Shown piece by piece: positions 48,035 through 57,592 of a stretch of 64,000 nt of DNA; the first letter of the stretch is position 1; every line of letters starts with the position of its first letter. The DNA comes from Brevibacterium senegalense (lineage in GTDB: Bacteria > Actinomycetota > Actinomycetes > Actinomycetales > Brevibacteriaceae), in contig NZ_HE978601.1 of the NCBI RefSeq assembly GCF_000285835.1, positions 62,001-126,000 on the forward strand, written 5' to 3'. The notes beneath the pieces are model-generated. The model saw only the letters and a list, made by a program, of their open reading frames with translations. It was not told the origin of the DNA and searched no databases. Both the position numbers and the translations under genes were made by a program.

Positions 48035-49909
48035 TCACTCGACGGTGACGGACTTCGCCAGATTGCGGGGCTGGTCGACGTCCAGGTTCTTCGCCGTGGC
48101 GAGGTCCATTGCGAAGACCTGCAGCGGGACCGTCGCCAGCAGCGGGGCCAGCAGCGTCGTGGTCTCCGGGACGTAGAAGACCTGGGACGCGAACTCCTCG
48201 ACCTCCGTCGACCCCTCCTCTGCGATGACGACCGTGTTCGCGCCGCGGGCGCGGACCTCCTGGATGTTCGACAGGACCTTCGCGTGGAGCGAGTCGCGGC
48301 CCTTCTTCGACGGGACGACGATGATGACCATCTGGCCCTCGTCGATGAGCGCGATGGGGCCGTGCTTGAGCTCGCCGGCGGCGAAGCCCTCTGCGTGGAT
48401 GTACGCCAGCTCCTTGAGCTTGAGCGCTCCCTCCATCGCGACCGGGTAGCCCACGTGGCGACCCAGGAACAGGACGGAAGAGACATCCTTGTTCGCCTGC
48501 GCGAACTGGGTCACCTGCGGCTTCGTCTCGTCGAGGATCCGCTGGATCTTTGCGGGGATCGCCTCCAGCTCGTCGAGGATCACCCGGATCTCGTCGCTGT
48601 ACTTGTTGCCGCGCAGCTGCGCCAGGTAGAGGCCCAGCAGGTAGCAGGCGACGACCTGCGACAGGAACGCCTTCGTGGACGCGACGGCGATCTCCGGTCC
48701 CGCGTGCGTGTAGAGGACACCGTCGGACTCGCGCGGGATCGTGGACCCGAACGTGTTGCAGATCGCGATGACCTTCGCCCCCTGCTGACGGGCGTGGCGC
48801 ACCGCCATGAGGGTGTCCATCGTCTCGCCGGACTGCGACACCGCGACGACGAGCGTCTTCTCGTTCACGACCGGGTCACGGTACCGGAACTCGTGGGCCA
48901 GCTCGACCTCCGTGGGGATGCGGCACCAGTGCTCGATCGCGTACTTCGCGACCTGTCCCGCGTAGGCGGCGGTGCCGCACGCGATGACGACGATCTTGTC
49001 GACGGACTTGAGCAGCGACTCGTCGATGTTCATCTCCGACAGCTGGAGCCTGCCGTCCAGGCCGAACCGGCCCAGCAGCGTGTCCGCGACCGCCTGCGGC
49101 TGGTCGTGGATCTCCTTGTCCATGAACGACTCGAAGCCGCCCTTCTCCGCCGTCGCCGGATCCCAGTCCACGTCGAACGGCTCGCCCTCGACCGCGTGTC
49201 CGTCCGCGTCGATGATGCTGACGGAGTCCGGGGTGATCGTGACGATCTGGTTCTGCCCGATCTCCACCGCGCGACGCGTGTGATCGATGAACGCCGCGAC
49301 GTCCGAGCCCAGGAAGTTCTCGCCCTCGCCCAGCCCGATGACCAGGGGGGAGTTGAGGCGGGCCGCCACGACCGTGTCCGGCGCGTCCGCGTGGACGGCC
49401 AGGAGCGTGAATGCGCCCTCCAGCTGTCCGACGGTCACCCGCATGGCCTCCGTCAGGTCGCCGGTGGCCCGGTGGTTCTTCGCCAGCTGGTGCGCGGCGA
49501 TCTCCGTGTCCGTCTCCGACTCGAACTCCACGCCGTCCGCCGCGAGCCCCTGGCGCAGCTGCGCGAAGTTCTCGATGATTCCGTTGTGGATGACCGCCAG
49601 CTTCCCGTCGTCGGCCAGGTGCGGGTGCGCGTTCTGGTCCGTGGGGCCGCCGTGCGTCGCCCAGCGGGTGTGTCCGATCCCCGTCTGCGCGACCGGCAGC
49701 GGCTGCGCCTCCACCTCGTCCAGCAGGTTCTGCAGCTTGCCGGCCCGCTTCCGCGCGCCCAGCTGACCGTCCGGGGTCACGACTGCGACGCCAGCGGAGT
49801 CATAGCCGCGGTATTCGAGGCGGCCGAGGCCCTGCAGCAGCACGTCCAGAGCGACGTGGTCCGCTTCCCGGGGGGCGACCGATGACACGTATCCGACGAT
49901 TCCACACAT
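48035..49909 (-). CDS. glmS: Glutamine-fructose-6-phosphate aminotransferase (isomerizing)
   Basis: A 624-residue enzyme making glucosamine-6-phosphate for peptidoglycan and mycothiol. The N-terminal glutaminase begins MCGIVGYVSS, so Cys 2 becomes the N-terminal nucleophile; GIGHTRWATHG is the glutamine site. Two SIS domains follow, with ACGTAAYAGQVAKYA and VSQSGETMDTLMAVRHA in the first and FLGRHVGYPVAMEGALKLKE in the second. The C-terminus is the usual AKSVTVE. The ATG at 49909 follows TAAACT by 7 bases; no glmS ribozyme is expected or seen. GlmM is also encoded in the window, at 57646. Confidence 0.97.
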   Translation of the reverse strand: MCGIVGYVSSVAPREADHVALDVLLQGLGRLEYRGYDSAGVAVVTPDGQLGARKRAGKLQNLLDEVEAQPLPVAQTGIGHTRWATHGGPTDQNAHPHLADDGKLAVIHNGIIENFAQLRQGLAADGVEFESETDTEIAAHQLAKNHRATGDLTEAMRVTVGQLEGAFTLLAVHADAPDTVVAARLNSPLVIGLGEGENFLGSDVAAFIDHTRRAVEIGQNQIVTITPDSVSIIDADGHAVEGEPFDVDWDPATAEKGGFESFMDKEIHDQPQAVADTLLGRFGLDGRLQLSEMNIDESLLKSVDKIVVIACGTAAYAGQVAKYAIEHWCRIPTEVELAHEFRYRDPVVNEKTLVVAVSQSGETMDTLMAVRHARQQGAKVIAICNTFGSTIPRESDGVLYTHAGPEIAVASTKAFLSQVVACYLLGLYLAQLRGNKYSDEIRVILDELEAIPAKIQRILDETKPQVTQFAQANKDVSSVLFLGRHVGYPVAMEGALKLKELAYIHAEGFAAGELKHGPIALIDEGQMVIIVVPSKKGRDSLHAKVLSNIQEVRARGANTVVIAEEGSTEVEEFASQVFYVPETTTLLAPLLATVPLQVFAMDLATAKNLDVDQPRNLAKSVTVE

Positions 49910-49916
49910 GCCGCGA

Positions 49917-49922
49917 AGTTTA
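49917..49922 (-). promoter_or_regulatory. Leaderless -10 box of glmS
   Basis: TAAACT on the minus strand ends 7 bases before ATG 49909. The consensus-like TA and T at the ends support it, and no Shine-Dalgarno sequence is present. Confidence 0.55.
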
Positions 49923-50006
49923 CGCGGACGGACGGCCCCGCGCATGGTGCGCGGACCTGCCTGGCCGCTGATGCGAAGAGAATACGCAGGGAGCGCGTCG
50001 TGCGCG

Positions 50007-50966
50007 TCACAGTGGAGCCGCGCGGCTCAGTCTGTCACCCCAGGCCACCGCGTGGTCGATGGCCTCCTGCGGCGAGTGGATCGTGAACGGCACTGCGAGC
50101 GACGCGAGGGCGAAGGCGGCCCAGTCGAGATCACGGACCTGTATGCGGACGGTGCAGCTCTGCGGATCGAGGGGGCTGGCATCACCCCACTGCCCCAGTC
50201 TCTCCTGCGCAGCGGCGGCGGAGCACCTGACGGTCGCAATCACCTCGTAGACGTGCGGTGCCGACTCGATGCGCTGGCGGACGTATTCCGCGGCGTCGGC
50301 CACCGGCAGTGCACGGGGAGCGAATCGCTGCCCTGTCCGCTGGGGATTCGCGACGCGGTCGATGCGGAAGGTCCGCCAGTCCGCGGGCGCCGGGTCGAAT
50401 GCGACCAGGTACAGCCGCTGGTGGAGCGAGACGATGTGATGCGGCTGGACCGTGCGCTGCGTGACCCTGCCCGCGGCATCGGTGTACTCGAGGGCGACCG
50501 CTTCGTGGTCGCGCGCGGCGAGGGAGAGCGTCGTGAGGACCTGGGTGTCGACGGCGACCGCGTGCCCGTACGGGCCGGACAGAGTCGAGACGTGCTGCAG
50601 TGAGTCGATGCGTCGACGGATCGCGGTGGGCAGCACCTGCACGATCGCGGCGAGCGCGGTGACGGCCGCAGTCGGGTCCGTGGGATTCGCCCCGGTCGCC
50701 GCGTCCTTGAGCGCCAGGACGACGGCGGCCGCCTGCTCCTCGCTGAGCACCAGCGGCGGCAGGGTGCCGCCGGGAGCCAGGTGGTAACCGCCGCCGGTTC
50801 CCCGCGACGTGGAGATCGGGTAGCCCAGATCCTGCAGGCTCCTGACATCGCGGCGCAGCGTCCGAGGGCTCACCTCCAGACGGCGCGCCAGTTCGTCGCC
50901 GCTCCAGTGCCGACGGTTCTGCAGCAGCGCCAGCAGCTCGAGGACCCGAGCACTGATCGACGACAT
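50007..50966 (-). CDS. WYL-domain transcriptional regulator (DeoR-type HTH)
   Basis: A 319-residue regulator. The N-terminal winged helix is RVLELLALLQNRRHWSGDELARRLEVSPRTLRRDV, followed by RSLQDLGYPISTSRG with the DeoR-like wing. A WYL domain covers about residues 140-215 (DHEAVALEYTDAAGR; HHIVSLHQRLYLVAFDP; WRTFRIDRV) and a WCX-like C-terminal domain follows. WYL domains sense nucleic acids or small ligands. The ATG at 50966 has GGAGGAGGGGAG upstream. It diverges from the epoxide hydrolase gene, which is the likely target. Confidence 0.92.
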   Translation of the reverse strand: MSSISARVLELLALLQNRRHWSGDELARRLEVSPRTLRRDVRSLQDLGYPISTSRGTGGGYHLAPGGTLPPLVLSEEQAAAVVLALKDAATGANPTDPTAAVTALAAIVQVLPTAIRRRIDSLQHVSTLSGPYGHAVAVDTQVLTTLSLAARDHEAVALEYTDAAGRVTQRTVQPHHIVSLHQRLYLVAFDPAPADWRTFRIDRVANPQRTGQRFAPRALPVADAAEYVRQRIESAPHVYEVIATVRCSAAAAQERLGQWGDASPLDPQSCTVRIQVRDLDWAAFALASLAVPFTIHSPQEAIDHAVAWGDRLSRAAPL

Positions 50967-51069
50967 GTCTCCCCTCCTCCTCCGGGCCGCGGGTCGCTGG
51001 CCGCGGGACGTTCGATCCGGGTGTCGCATCGCGGCGGACTTCCGGTCGTATCCTGACCGCAAGAGTTCC

Positions 51070-51075
51070 TAGTGT
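51070..51075 (+). promoter_or_regulatory. Leaderless -10 box of the epoxide hydrolase gene
   Basis: TAGTGT ends 7 bases before the ATG at 51083, with no ribosome binding site. It fixes the start at 51083 rather than at the GTG at 51074, which lies inside the box. Confidence 0.5.
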
Positions 51076-51082
51076 GACAGCC

Positions 51083-52210
51083 ATGAACACCATCGAGCCC
51101 TTCACACTCCACATCGACGACACCGACCTCGAGGATCTGCGTGAGCGCCTGCACTGGACCCGCTGGCCCGACGAACGCCGCGACGCGGGATGGACCGACG
51201 GTCTGCCGCTGTCCTACATCCGGGAGCTCGCGGACCATTGGCGCGATGACTTCGACTGGCGGCGCCAGGAGGCCCGCATCAACGCCGTCCCGCAGTTCAC
51301 CACCGCCGTCGACGACCACGACCTCCACTTCTTCCACGTCCGTTCCCCGCGCCCCGCCGCCGCGCCGCTGCTGCTCATCCACGGGTGGCCCAGCGGTCCC
51401 ACGGACTTCCTCGCGATGATCCCGCTGCTGACGGAGCCGCAGGACGGAGGACAGCCGTTCGACCTCGTCATCCCCACCATCCCCGGATTCGGGGTCTCCG
51501 GTCCCGTCGAGGGGTGGACCCTCGTCCGCGCCGCTGACGCGTTCGCCCAGGTGATGGACCGATTGGGCTACGACCGGTTCCTGGTGCACGGGTACGACAC
51601 CGGGGCGGGGATCGCGCGGGAGCTGGGACTGCGGCACCCCGACCGCGTCGCCGGAGTCCACACGACCGGGACGCTGGGCGGCGAGGAGCTCACGGAGGAG
51701 ACCGCGGACATGTCCGACCCCGACGAAGCGCAGGCGGTCGCCGCCGGCATGCGCTATGCCTACGACGTGGGCGCGTACGCGATGCTGCAGGCGACCCGCC
51801 CCCAGTCACTCGCCTACGCACTGACCGATTCCCCCACCGGCCTCCTGTCGTGGCTGGTCGAGAGGTTCCGCGACTGGTCGGGCGTCGACGGCGCTCCGGA
51901 GGAGGCACTCGACCGCGACGAGATGCTGACGGTCGTGAGCATCTACTGGTTCTTCCGCACAGCCGGCTCCTCCGCCCGCTACTACAAGTACGGATTCCCT
52001 GACTGGGACCAGCCGCTGGAGGTCTCGCACACCCCCACGGCCATCCTCGCCATGCCGGACGACATCGGCCGCCCGGTCCGCCGCCTGGTCGAGGCCACCG
52101 ATGACGTCGTCCACTGGACGGCCGCCCCGCGCGGTGGGCACTTCGCCGCCTGGGAGCAGCCGCAGCTGGTGGCGGACGACATCCGCACCTCGATCGGCTC
52201 CCTGCTCTGA
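51083..52210 (+). CDS. Epoxide hydrolase (EHN-type alpha/beta hydrolase)
   Basis: A 375-residue alpha/beta hydrolase of the epoxide hydrolase family. The EHN N-terminal segment covers residues 1-85 (DLEDLRERLHWTRWPDE; LSYIRELADHWRDDFDWR). LLIHGWPSGPTDF holds the HGxP oxyanion motif, FLVHGYDTGAGIARELG places the nucleophile Asp in the nucleophile elbow, and RGGHFAAWEQPQ supplies the catalytic His. It hydrolyses epoxides to diols in the cytoplasm; the natural substrate is unknown. It is probably controlled by the divergent WYL regulator. Confidence 0.92.
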   Translation: MNTIEPFTLHIDDTDLEDLRERLHWTRWPDERRDAGWTDGLPLSYIRELADHWRDDFDWRRQEARINAVPQFTTAVDDHDLHFFHVRSPRPAAAPLLLIHGWPSGPTDFLAMIPLLTEPQDGGQPFDLVIPTIPGFGVSGPVEGWTLVRAADAFAQVMDRLGYDRFLVHGYDTGAGIARELGLRHPDRVAGVHTTGTLGGEELTEETADMSDPDEAQAVAAGMRYAYDVGAYAMLQATRPQSLAYALTDSPTGLLSWLVERFRDWSGVDGAPEEALDRDEMLTVVSIYWFFRTAGSSARYYKYGFPDWDQPLEVSHTPTAILAMPDDIGRPVRRLVEATDDVVHWTAAPRGGHFAAWEQPQLVADDIRTSIGSLL

Positions 52211-52215
52211 TCTGT

Positions 52216-52255
52216 GAGCGGGCACCCCTCCCCCGATGGGTCGAGGTGCCCGCTC
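52216..52255. terminator. Bidirectional terminator between epoxide hydrolase and MFS genes
   Basis: GAGCGGGCACC (52216-52226) pairs perfectly with GGTGCCCGCTC (52245-52255) around an 18-base loop, between two convergent genes ending at 52210 and 52277. Confidence 0.75.
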
Positions 52256-52276
52256 CGCCCGCTCACCGCCGCGCGG

Positions 52277-53635
52277 CTACCGCTCGACCCGGTACCGGTG
52301 GAAGGCGGGCACCAGGGCGCACGCGACGAGGACGCCCCCGATGACCAGGAGGCCGCCGCCTCCCGTGGCCCAGGCCGCGCCCACACCCGAGGCCGCCCAG
52401 CCGTGGAGGATGTCGGCCAGGCGCGGGCCGCCCGCGACCACGACGATGAAGACGCCCTGCAGGCGTCCCCGCACGTCGTCCGTCGCCGCCTCCTGCAGCA
52501 TCGTGCTGCGGAACGCCGCGGACGCCATGTCCGCGGCACCGCCCACCACCAGCATCCCCAGGCCCACGATCAGCAGGACCAGCAGGGCACCGCCCAGGGC
52601 GAGGCCTCCGTCGGCGCCGGACGTCGCGGAGCCGGCCGCGGCCTCGGCGGCGGGCCGGGCACGCCCGGCGAGCCCCACGGCCAGGCCCAGGACGGCCACG
52701 GCGGCGCCCCACACGATGATCGCATGGACGACGGCCAGCCCCTGGCGCTCGACGCGGGAGACCCAACCGCTGAAGACGCCGCCCAGGACGGTGCCCACCG
52801 GCATCGCCGCGAACAGCAGCGCGTACACGATCCCGCCGTCCACGGGCCCACCGAAGCTCTCGTGGGCGATCTCCGGGAACAGGATCCGCGGCATGCCGAA
52901 CACCATCGCGATGATGTCGACGACGAAGCTCATGAGCAGCACGTGGTGGAGCCGCAGATAGCGGAAGCCGTCCAGGACGCTGCGCAGGCCGGGGCTGGCG
53001 ATCGCGTTCTCCGGCACCAGCGACGGCAGGCGCACGACCGCGTAGAGGGTCGCGAAGAGGAAGACGCTGTCGATGAGGTAGAGCCACGCGAAGCCCACGA
53101 GCGGGATGAGCGCGCCGCCCATCAGCGGCCCCACGATCGCTCCGGCCATGACGACCGTCATGTTGAGGCTCGTGGCGCTGGGCAGCAGGTGCATGGGCAC
53201 GATCCGGGGCAGGATCGCGGTGCGGACCGGCTGGTTGACGGCGAAGAACGACTGCTGGAGGGCGAAGATCGCCAGCAGCAGCCAGACGCTGTCCAGCGCC
53301 AGTGCGGCCTGCACCCAGAAGAGCACCGCCGTGCCGATGAGACCGGCCGTCGTGATGAGCAGCAGGGTGCGCCGGTCCATGGCATCCGCCAGCGCCCCTC
53401 CCCACAGACCGAACACGACGAGCGGGACCAGGCCGAAGATTCCGGTGAGGCCCACCATCGCGGACGACTCGGTGATCGAGTAGATCTGCGCGGGCACCGC
53501 GACGACGGTGAGCTGCGCGCCGATCGAGGTGATGATGTTCGCCTGCCACAGTCGGCGGAAATGCGGATGCGTGAGCGGACGGGTGTCCGCGAAGAGGGCG
53601 CGCAGACGGGCGCGGCGGGGAGGGCGAGGGGTCAC
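52277..53635 (-). CDS. MFS transporter (EntS-like)
   Basis: A 452-residue permease with about 12 membrane segments. The first cytoplasmic stretch is FRRLWQANIITSIGAQLTVVAVPAQIYSIT, GLWGGALADAMDRRTLL is the helix 2-3 loop signature, and a soluble Ala/Gly-rich loop (residues about 350-372) joins helices near the end. The pattern matches MFS proteins of the enterobactin exporter (EntS) type, which often export siderophores or drugs. The only reasonable start is GTG 53635, 12 bases after the stop of the first SMR subunit; there is no clear ribosome binding site, so coupling is likely. Confidence 0.88.
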   Translation of the reverse strand: MTPRPPRRARLRALFADTRPLTHPHFRRLWQANIITSIGAQLTVVAVPAQIYSITESSAMVGLTGIFGLVPLVVFGLWGGALADAMDRRTLLLITTAGLIGTAVLFWVQAALALDSVWLLLAIFALQQSFFAVNQPVRTAILPRIVPMHLLPSATSLNMTVVMAGAIVGPLMGGALIPLVGFAWLYLIDSVFLFATLYAVVRLPSLVPENAIASPGLRSVLDGFRYLRLHHVLLMSFVVDIIAMVFGMPRILFPEIAHESFGGPVDGGIVYALLFAAMPVGTVLGGVFSGWVSRVERQGLAVVHAIIVWGAAVAVLGLAVGLAGRARPAAEAAAGSATSGADGGLALGGALLVLLIVGLGMLVVGGAADMASAAFRSTMLQEAATDDVRGRLQGVFIVVVAGGPRLADILHGWAASGVGAAWATGGGGLLVIGGVLVACALVPAFHRYRVER

Positions 53636-53649
53636 AGGTGTCGATTGTG

Positions 53650-53961
53650 TCAGAGGAGGACGAGCAGGACGCCACCGGTGATGAGGGCGACGCCCAGTGC
53701 GCTCGCCCACGTGAAGGGCTCCTGGAACAGGAGGCGGCCCAGGATCGCGGTGAGGACGACACCCAAGGCGGACCACACCCCATAGGCGATGCCCAGCGGC
53801 ATCCCGGCGGCCAGCACGAGGGCGAGCAGCCCGAACGCGCCCGCGTAGAGGACGGCGACCGCCGCGTACCACCAGCGGGAGCCCACGGCCCCCATCCGCA
53901 GCGACAGGGTGCCGCTCACCTCCAGCACGATCGCGCCGGACAGCAGGAGCGCGGCCGTCAC
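53650..53961 (-). CDS. SMR-family efflux protein, paired subunit B
   Basis: A 103-residue four-helix small multidrug resistance protein. The key membrane Glu is in [18 protein letters not shown] near residue 14, [17 protein letters not shown] is helix 3, and [21 protein letters not shown] is helix 4. It overlaps the other SMR gene by ATGA, so a heterodimer of the EbrAB/YkkCD type is likely. No guanidine riboswitch is seen upstream of the pair. Confidence 0.92.
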   Translation of the reverse strand: MTAALLLSGAIVLEVSGTLSLRMGAVGSRWWYAAVAVLYAGAFGLLALVLAAGMPLGIAYGVWSALGVVLTAILGRLLFQEPFTWASALGVALITGGVLLVLL

Positions 53962-54320
53962 AGCTCCACCGTGTCCCGGGCCCGGCGGGTGTGGGAGCTG
54001 CCCAGCTCCACGAGGAGGACGCCCGCGGCGATGAGCACGATGCCCATACCCATGAGCAGGGTGAAGGGCTCACCGAACAGCACGGCGGAGCCGATCGCGG
54101 TGAGCGCGACGCCCGCCGCCGCCCACGTCCCGTACGCGACGCCCAGGGGCACCCCCAGGCGCAGGACACCGCTGAGCAGGACGAAGGCACCGGCGTAGGC
54201 GATGCCGGTGATCGTGTAGAGACGCGGATCGTCGAGGGCCGCCTTCATGGAGATCGACCCCGTCACCTCTGCGAGGACCGCCGCCAGCAGCAGGAGCCAT
54301 CCGCGCAGACGCGGGTTCAT
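53958..54320 (-). CDS. SMR-family efflux protein, paired subunit A
   Basis: A 120-residue small multidrug resistance protein with the essential Glu in [17 protein letters not shown], then [38 protein letters not shown] and a last helix. A polar C-terminal tail of about 15 residues (SSHTRRARD) distinguishes it from its partner; unequal tails are typical for paired SMRs with opposite topologies. It is the first gene of an SMR-SMR-MFS operon, with GGAG upstream of ATG 54320. Confidence 0.92.
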   Translation of the reverse strand: MNPRLRGWLLLLAAVLAEVTGSISMKAALDDPRLYTITGIAYAGAFVLLSGVLRLGVPLGVAYGTWAAAGVALTAIGSAVLFGEPFTLLMGMGIVLIAAGVLLVELGSSHTRRARDTVEL

Positions 54321-54467
54321 CGGCCGACTCCGCGCACGGCGGGGACCGACGAGGAGGGCATGCGGCGAATCTATCAGCGCGTTCCCGGCGGTCGCGTCCC
54401 CGTTCGGAGCGTCTCACGCCACACCCGCGAGACGTGGCTCACCTCCGGACATGGAACAATCGGCGGC

Positions 54468-55517
54468 ATGGTTGAGCACGACACGGAGACGTCGACGCCC
54501 CTCTCCGATGCAGCCCGCAGGCTGGCCGGACTCCGTCCCCGCAGGCGCACGGACACGGACGCACAGTCGCCGTACTGGCACTTCACGCGCGAGCAGTGGT
54601 CCCGCCTGGCCGACTCGACCCCGCTGCCCCTGACCGCGTCGGATGTCGCCCGGCTGCGCGGCCTGGGCGAGCGCATCGACATCGAGGAGGTGGAGACCAT
54701 CTACCTCCCGCTGTCCCGCCTGCTCAACCTGTACTCCGCCGCCCGCGGGCAGAAGCACGAAGTCACCCGGGAGTTCCTCTCCCCCCTGGCGGACGAGGGA
54801 TTCGAACCCGCGTCCAAGCGCACGCCCTTCGTCATCGGCGTGGCCGGGTCCGTCGCGGTGGGCAAGTCGACGACCGCACGCCTGCTGCGCGAGATGCTGG
54901 CGCGCTGGTCGGACACCCCCCGCGTCGAGTTGCTCACGACCGACGGCTTCCTGTTCCCCAACGCAGAGCTGGCCCGCCGCGGCCTCAGCGGCCGCAAGGG
55001 CTTCCCGGAATCCTACGACCGGCGCAGCCTGCTGCGCTTCCTGGCCGCCGTGAAGTCCGGGGCACCGGAGGTCCGCGCCCCCGTCTACTCGCACCACACG
55101 TACGACATCGTCCCCGGCGCCAGCATCACCGTCCGCCGCCCGGACATCCTCATCGTCGAGGGCCTCAACGTCCTCCAGCCGCCCCGCCCGCGCGCGGACG
55201 GGAAGGTGGGCGTCTCCGTGAGCGACTACTTCGACTTCTCCATCTACGTGGATGCGAGTGCGACCGATGTCCGGTCCTGGTACATCCGCCGCTTCCTCCG
55301 GCTCAAGCACGGAGCGTTCCAGGACCCCGACTCGTTCTTCCACCGGTACTCGGAGCTGACGGACGCGGAGGCCCGCGTGCTGGCCTCGGAGATCTGGGAC
55401 TCGATCAACTCCCCCAATCTCCACGAGAACGTCATGCCGTCGCGGGGACGGGCGGACCTGCTGCTGCGCAAGGCCTCCGACCACTCCGTCGCACGGATCC
55501 AGCTGCGCAAGCTCTGA
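54468..55517 (+). CDS. coaA: Pantothenate kinase, type I
   Basis: A 349-residue enzyme catalysing the first step of CoA synthesis. The core has the P-loop [17 protein letters not shown], the type I motifs [12 protein letters not shown] and [27 protein letters not shown], and [10 protein letters not shown]. The C-terminal region ([22 protein letters not shown]) is also typical. An N-terminal extension of about 25 polar residues precedes YWHFTREQW. The ATG is 7 bases after AACAAT, a weak -10-like box. No ribosome binding site is seen. Confidence 0.95.
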   Translation: MVEHDTETSTPLSDAARRLAGLRPRRRTDTDAQSPYWHFTREQWSRLADSTPLPLTASDVARLRGLGERIDIEEVETIYLPLSRLLNLYSAARGQKHEVTREFLSPLADEGFEPASKRTPFVIGVAGSVAVGKSTTARLLREMLARWSDTPRVELLTTDGFLFPNAELARRGLSGRKGFPESYDRRSLLRFLAAVKSGAPEVRAPVYSHHTYDIVPGASITVRRPDILIVEGLNVLQPPRPRADGKVGVSVSDYFDFSIYVDASATDVRSWYIRRFLRLKHGAFQDPDSFFHRYSELTDAEARVLASEIWDSINSPNLHENVMPSRGRADLLLRKASDHSVARIQLRKL

Positions 55518-55538
55518 TTCCGCACTCTCTGATTCCGC
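55512..55538. repeat. Short tandem duplication over the end of coaA
   Basis: CTCTGATTCCGC occurs at 55512-55523 and again at 55527-55538, so the coaA stop region has been copied with a 15-base period. It probably arose by slippage; no function is apparent. Confidence 0.6.
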
Positions 55539-55575
55539 GCGTCTGAGCGGGTCCCCCGCGTCTGCCCACTGCGAG

Positions 55576-55581
55576 TACGCT
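55576..55581 (+). promoter_or_regulatory. Possible -10 box of the ABC exporter gene
   Basis: TACGCT lies 123 bases before the exporter ATG and gives a leader of about 117 bases. The remainder of the 187-base gap after coaA holds no gene. Confidence 0.3.
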
Positions 55582-55704
55582 TCGAACGAACGTGCGTGGG
55601 AATGCGCGAGGCCGTCCGCGGGTTGAGATGTGGTGGTCGACGCGCGCGCGACGCGGCGCTCCCACCCCTCTCACATTCCTCGTCGCCTCACCCGCGGGAG
55701 CCCC

Positions 55705-57582
55705 ATGAGCACGATCAGTCCCCACATGATGATGCGCCGTCAGGTGCGCAGCCACCGCGACGGCGGTTCGACGAACGATGTGACTGTCGATCGCCCCACC
55801 CTCCGCCGCATCCTGGGCTTCGCCGCACGGCAGAAGCACCTGCTCATCGGCTTCATCCTCCTGTCGGTCCTCACGAGCGTCGCCGGCGTCATCACCCCGG
55901 TCCTGTCCGGCAGCGTCGTCAACGCGATCACCGCCGGCGGTCCCGTCTCCACGATCATGTGGCTGGCCGCCGCGATCGCCGGCCTGGCCATCGCCGAGGC
56001 CGTCATCTCGATCGCCAGCCGCTGGCTGTCCTCCCGCGTGGGTGAGGGCCTCATCTTCGACCTGCGCACCGCCGTGTACGACCACGTCCAGACGATGCCC
56101 ATCGCTTTCTTCAACCGCACGCGCACCGGCGCGCTGGTGTCCCGTCTCAACACGGACGTGATCGGGGCGCAGCGCGCCTTCTCCAACACGCTCTCCGGCG
56201 TCGTGGCGAACGCGGTGTCGCTCGCCCTGACCGTGGGCGTCATGGTGACGATCTCGTGGCAGGTCACGCTCCTGTCGATCCTGCTGCTGCCGATCTTCCT
56301 CATCCCCGCCCGCCTGCTGGGCGGGAGGCTCGCCGCGCTCCAGTTCGAGGCGGCGGACCACAACGCGGCGATGTCGACGCGGATGACGGAGCGGTTCTCC
56401 GCCGGCGGCGCGACCCTCATCCGCCTGTTCGGGAATCCCGCGCACGAGTCGGAGGAGTTCTCCGTGCGCGCCGGTCGCGTCCGCGACATCGGCGTGCGGG
56501 TCGCGATGCTGCAGGCCACCTTCGTCACCGCACTCACCCTCGTGAGCGCCCTGGCGCTGGCACTCGTCTACGGCCTGGGCGGCTGGCAGGCCGTCGTGGG
56601 CACCCTGGACGCCGGCCAGGTCGTCACCCTCGCGATGCTGCTCACGCGCCTCTACGGTCCGCTCACGATGCTGGCGAACGCCCGCATGGACGTCATGAGC
56701 GCGGTCGTGAGCTTCATGCGCGTCTTCGAGGTCCTCGATCTGCTGCCCGCGATCCGCGAACCGGAGGCACCCGTGTCGCTGCCGGAGGGCCCGCTGTCCG
56801 TCCGACTGCGCGACGTCGCCTTCTCCTACCCCACCGCGTCCGAGGTCTCGCTCGCCTCCCTCGAGGAGGTCACCACCCTGGACGCCCGGGAGGACGGCGA
56901 GGTCCTCCACGACATCGACCTCCTCGTGCCGGCCGGTCGGACCGTCGCCCTCGTGGGGTCGTCCGGTGCCGGCAAGTCGACGATCGCCTCCCTGGTGCCG
57001 CGCCTCTACGACGTGACGCAGGGCGCCGTGGAGCTGGGCGGCGTCGACGTGCGCGACCTGTCGTTCCCGGACCTGCAGCGCGCGGTGGGCATGGTGACGC
57101 AGGACGGCCACCTGTTCCACGACTCGATCCGCGACAACCTGCTCATCGCGAAGCCGGACGCCACGGACGACGAGCTGCACGATGCGATCCGCCGGGCGCG
57201 GCTGTCCGACGTGCTCGACCGCCTGCCGGACGGGCTGGACACGGTCATCGGCGAGCGCGGCTACCGGCTGTCCGGCGGTGAGCGTCAGCGCCTCACGATC
57301 GCGCGGCTCCTGCTGGCCGCTCCGCCCGTCGTCATCCTGGACGAGGCGACGAGCGCACTGGACTCGACGAACGAGGCGGCGATCCAGCAGGCCCTGGACG
57401 AGGCGATGGAGGGCCGCACCGCGCTCGTCATCGCCCACCGCCTGTCCACGATCGAGGCGGCGGACGAGATCCTGGTCGTGGAGCGCGGCCGCATCGTGGA
57501 GCGCGGCACCCATGCGGGTCTGCTGGCCCGCGACGGGCGGTACGCGCAGTTCCACCGCACGCAGTTCCGGCACGACGACTGA
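55705..57582 (+). CDS. ABC multidrug-type exporter, half-transporter
   Basis: A 625-residue exporter subunit. About six membrane helices lie in residues 40-340 (first: LLIGFILLSVLTSVAGVITPV). The ATPase domain has a 15-residue acidic insert before Walker A, then GSSGAGKST, the Q-loop MVTQDGHLFHDSI, signature LSGGERQRL, Walker B VVILDEATSALD and the H-loop VIAHRLST. It should work as a homodimer, exporting lipids, peptides or drugs. GGGAG precedes the ATG at 55705. The substrate is unknown. A strong hairpin follows. Confidence 0.92.
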   Translation: MSTISPHMMMRRQVRSHRDGGSTNDVTVDRPTLRRILGFAARQKHLLIGFILLSVLTSVAGVITPVLSGSVVNAITAGGPVSTIMWLAAAIAGLAIAEAVISIASRWLSSRVGEGLIFDLRTAVYDHVQTMPIAFFNRTRTGALVSRLNTDVIGAQRAFSNTLSGVVANAVSLALTVGVMVTISWQVTLLSILLLPIFLIPARLLGGRLAALQFEAADHNAAMSTRMTERFSAGGATLIRLFGNPAHESEEFSVRAGRVRDIGVRVAMLQATFVTALTLVSALALALVYGLGGWQAVVGTLDAGQVVTLAMLLTRLYGPLTMLANARMDVMSAVVSFMRVFEVLDLLPAIREPEAPVSLPEGPLSVRLRDVAFSYPTASEVSLASLEEVTTLDAREDGEVLHDIDLLVPAGRTVALVGSSGAGKSTIASLVPRLYDVTQGAVELGGVDVRDLSFPDLQRAVGMVTQDGHLFHDSIRDNLLIAKPDATDDELHDAIRRARLSDVLDRLPDGLDTVIGERGYRLSGGERQRLTIARLLLAAPPVVILDEATSALDSTNEAAIQQALDEAMEGRTALVIAHRLSTIEAADEILVVERGRIVERGTHAGLLARDGRYAQFHRTQFRHDD

Positions 57583-57592
57583 ACCACCGGGA

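Noticed and set aside
49910..50006. glmS ribozyme/riboswitch
   Set aside because: The ATG sits 7 bases after a -10 box, leaving no leader, and the ribozyme is not typical of Actinobacteria.
52214..53785. A 523-codon plus-strand open frame after the epoxide hydrolase
   Set aside because: It is composed of Asp/Glu/Arg/Gln-rich low-complexity sequence, antisense to the MFS gene, and starts inside a terminator hairpin.
54321..54467. Guanidine riboswitch before the SMR pair
   Set aside because: Only about 150 bases separate it from coaA on the other strand, and no conserved ykkC-type sequence or pairing is visible.
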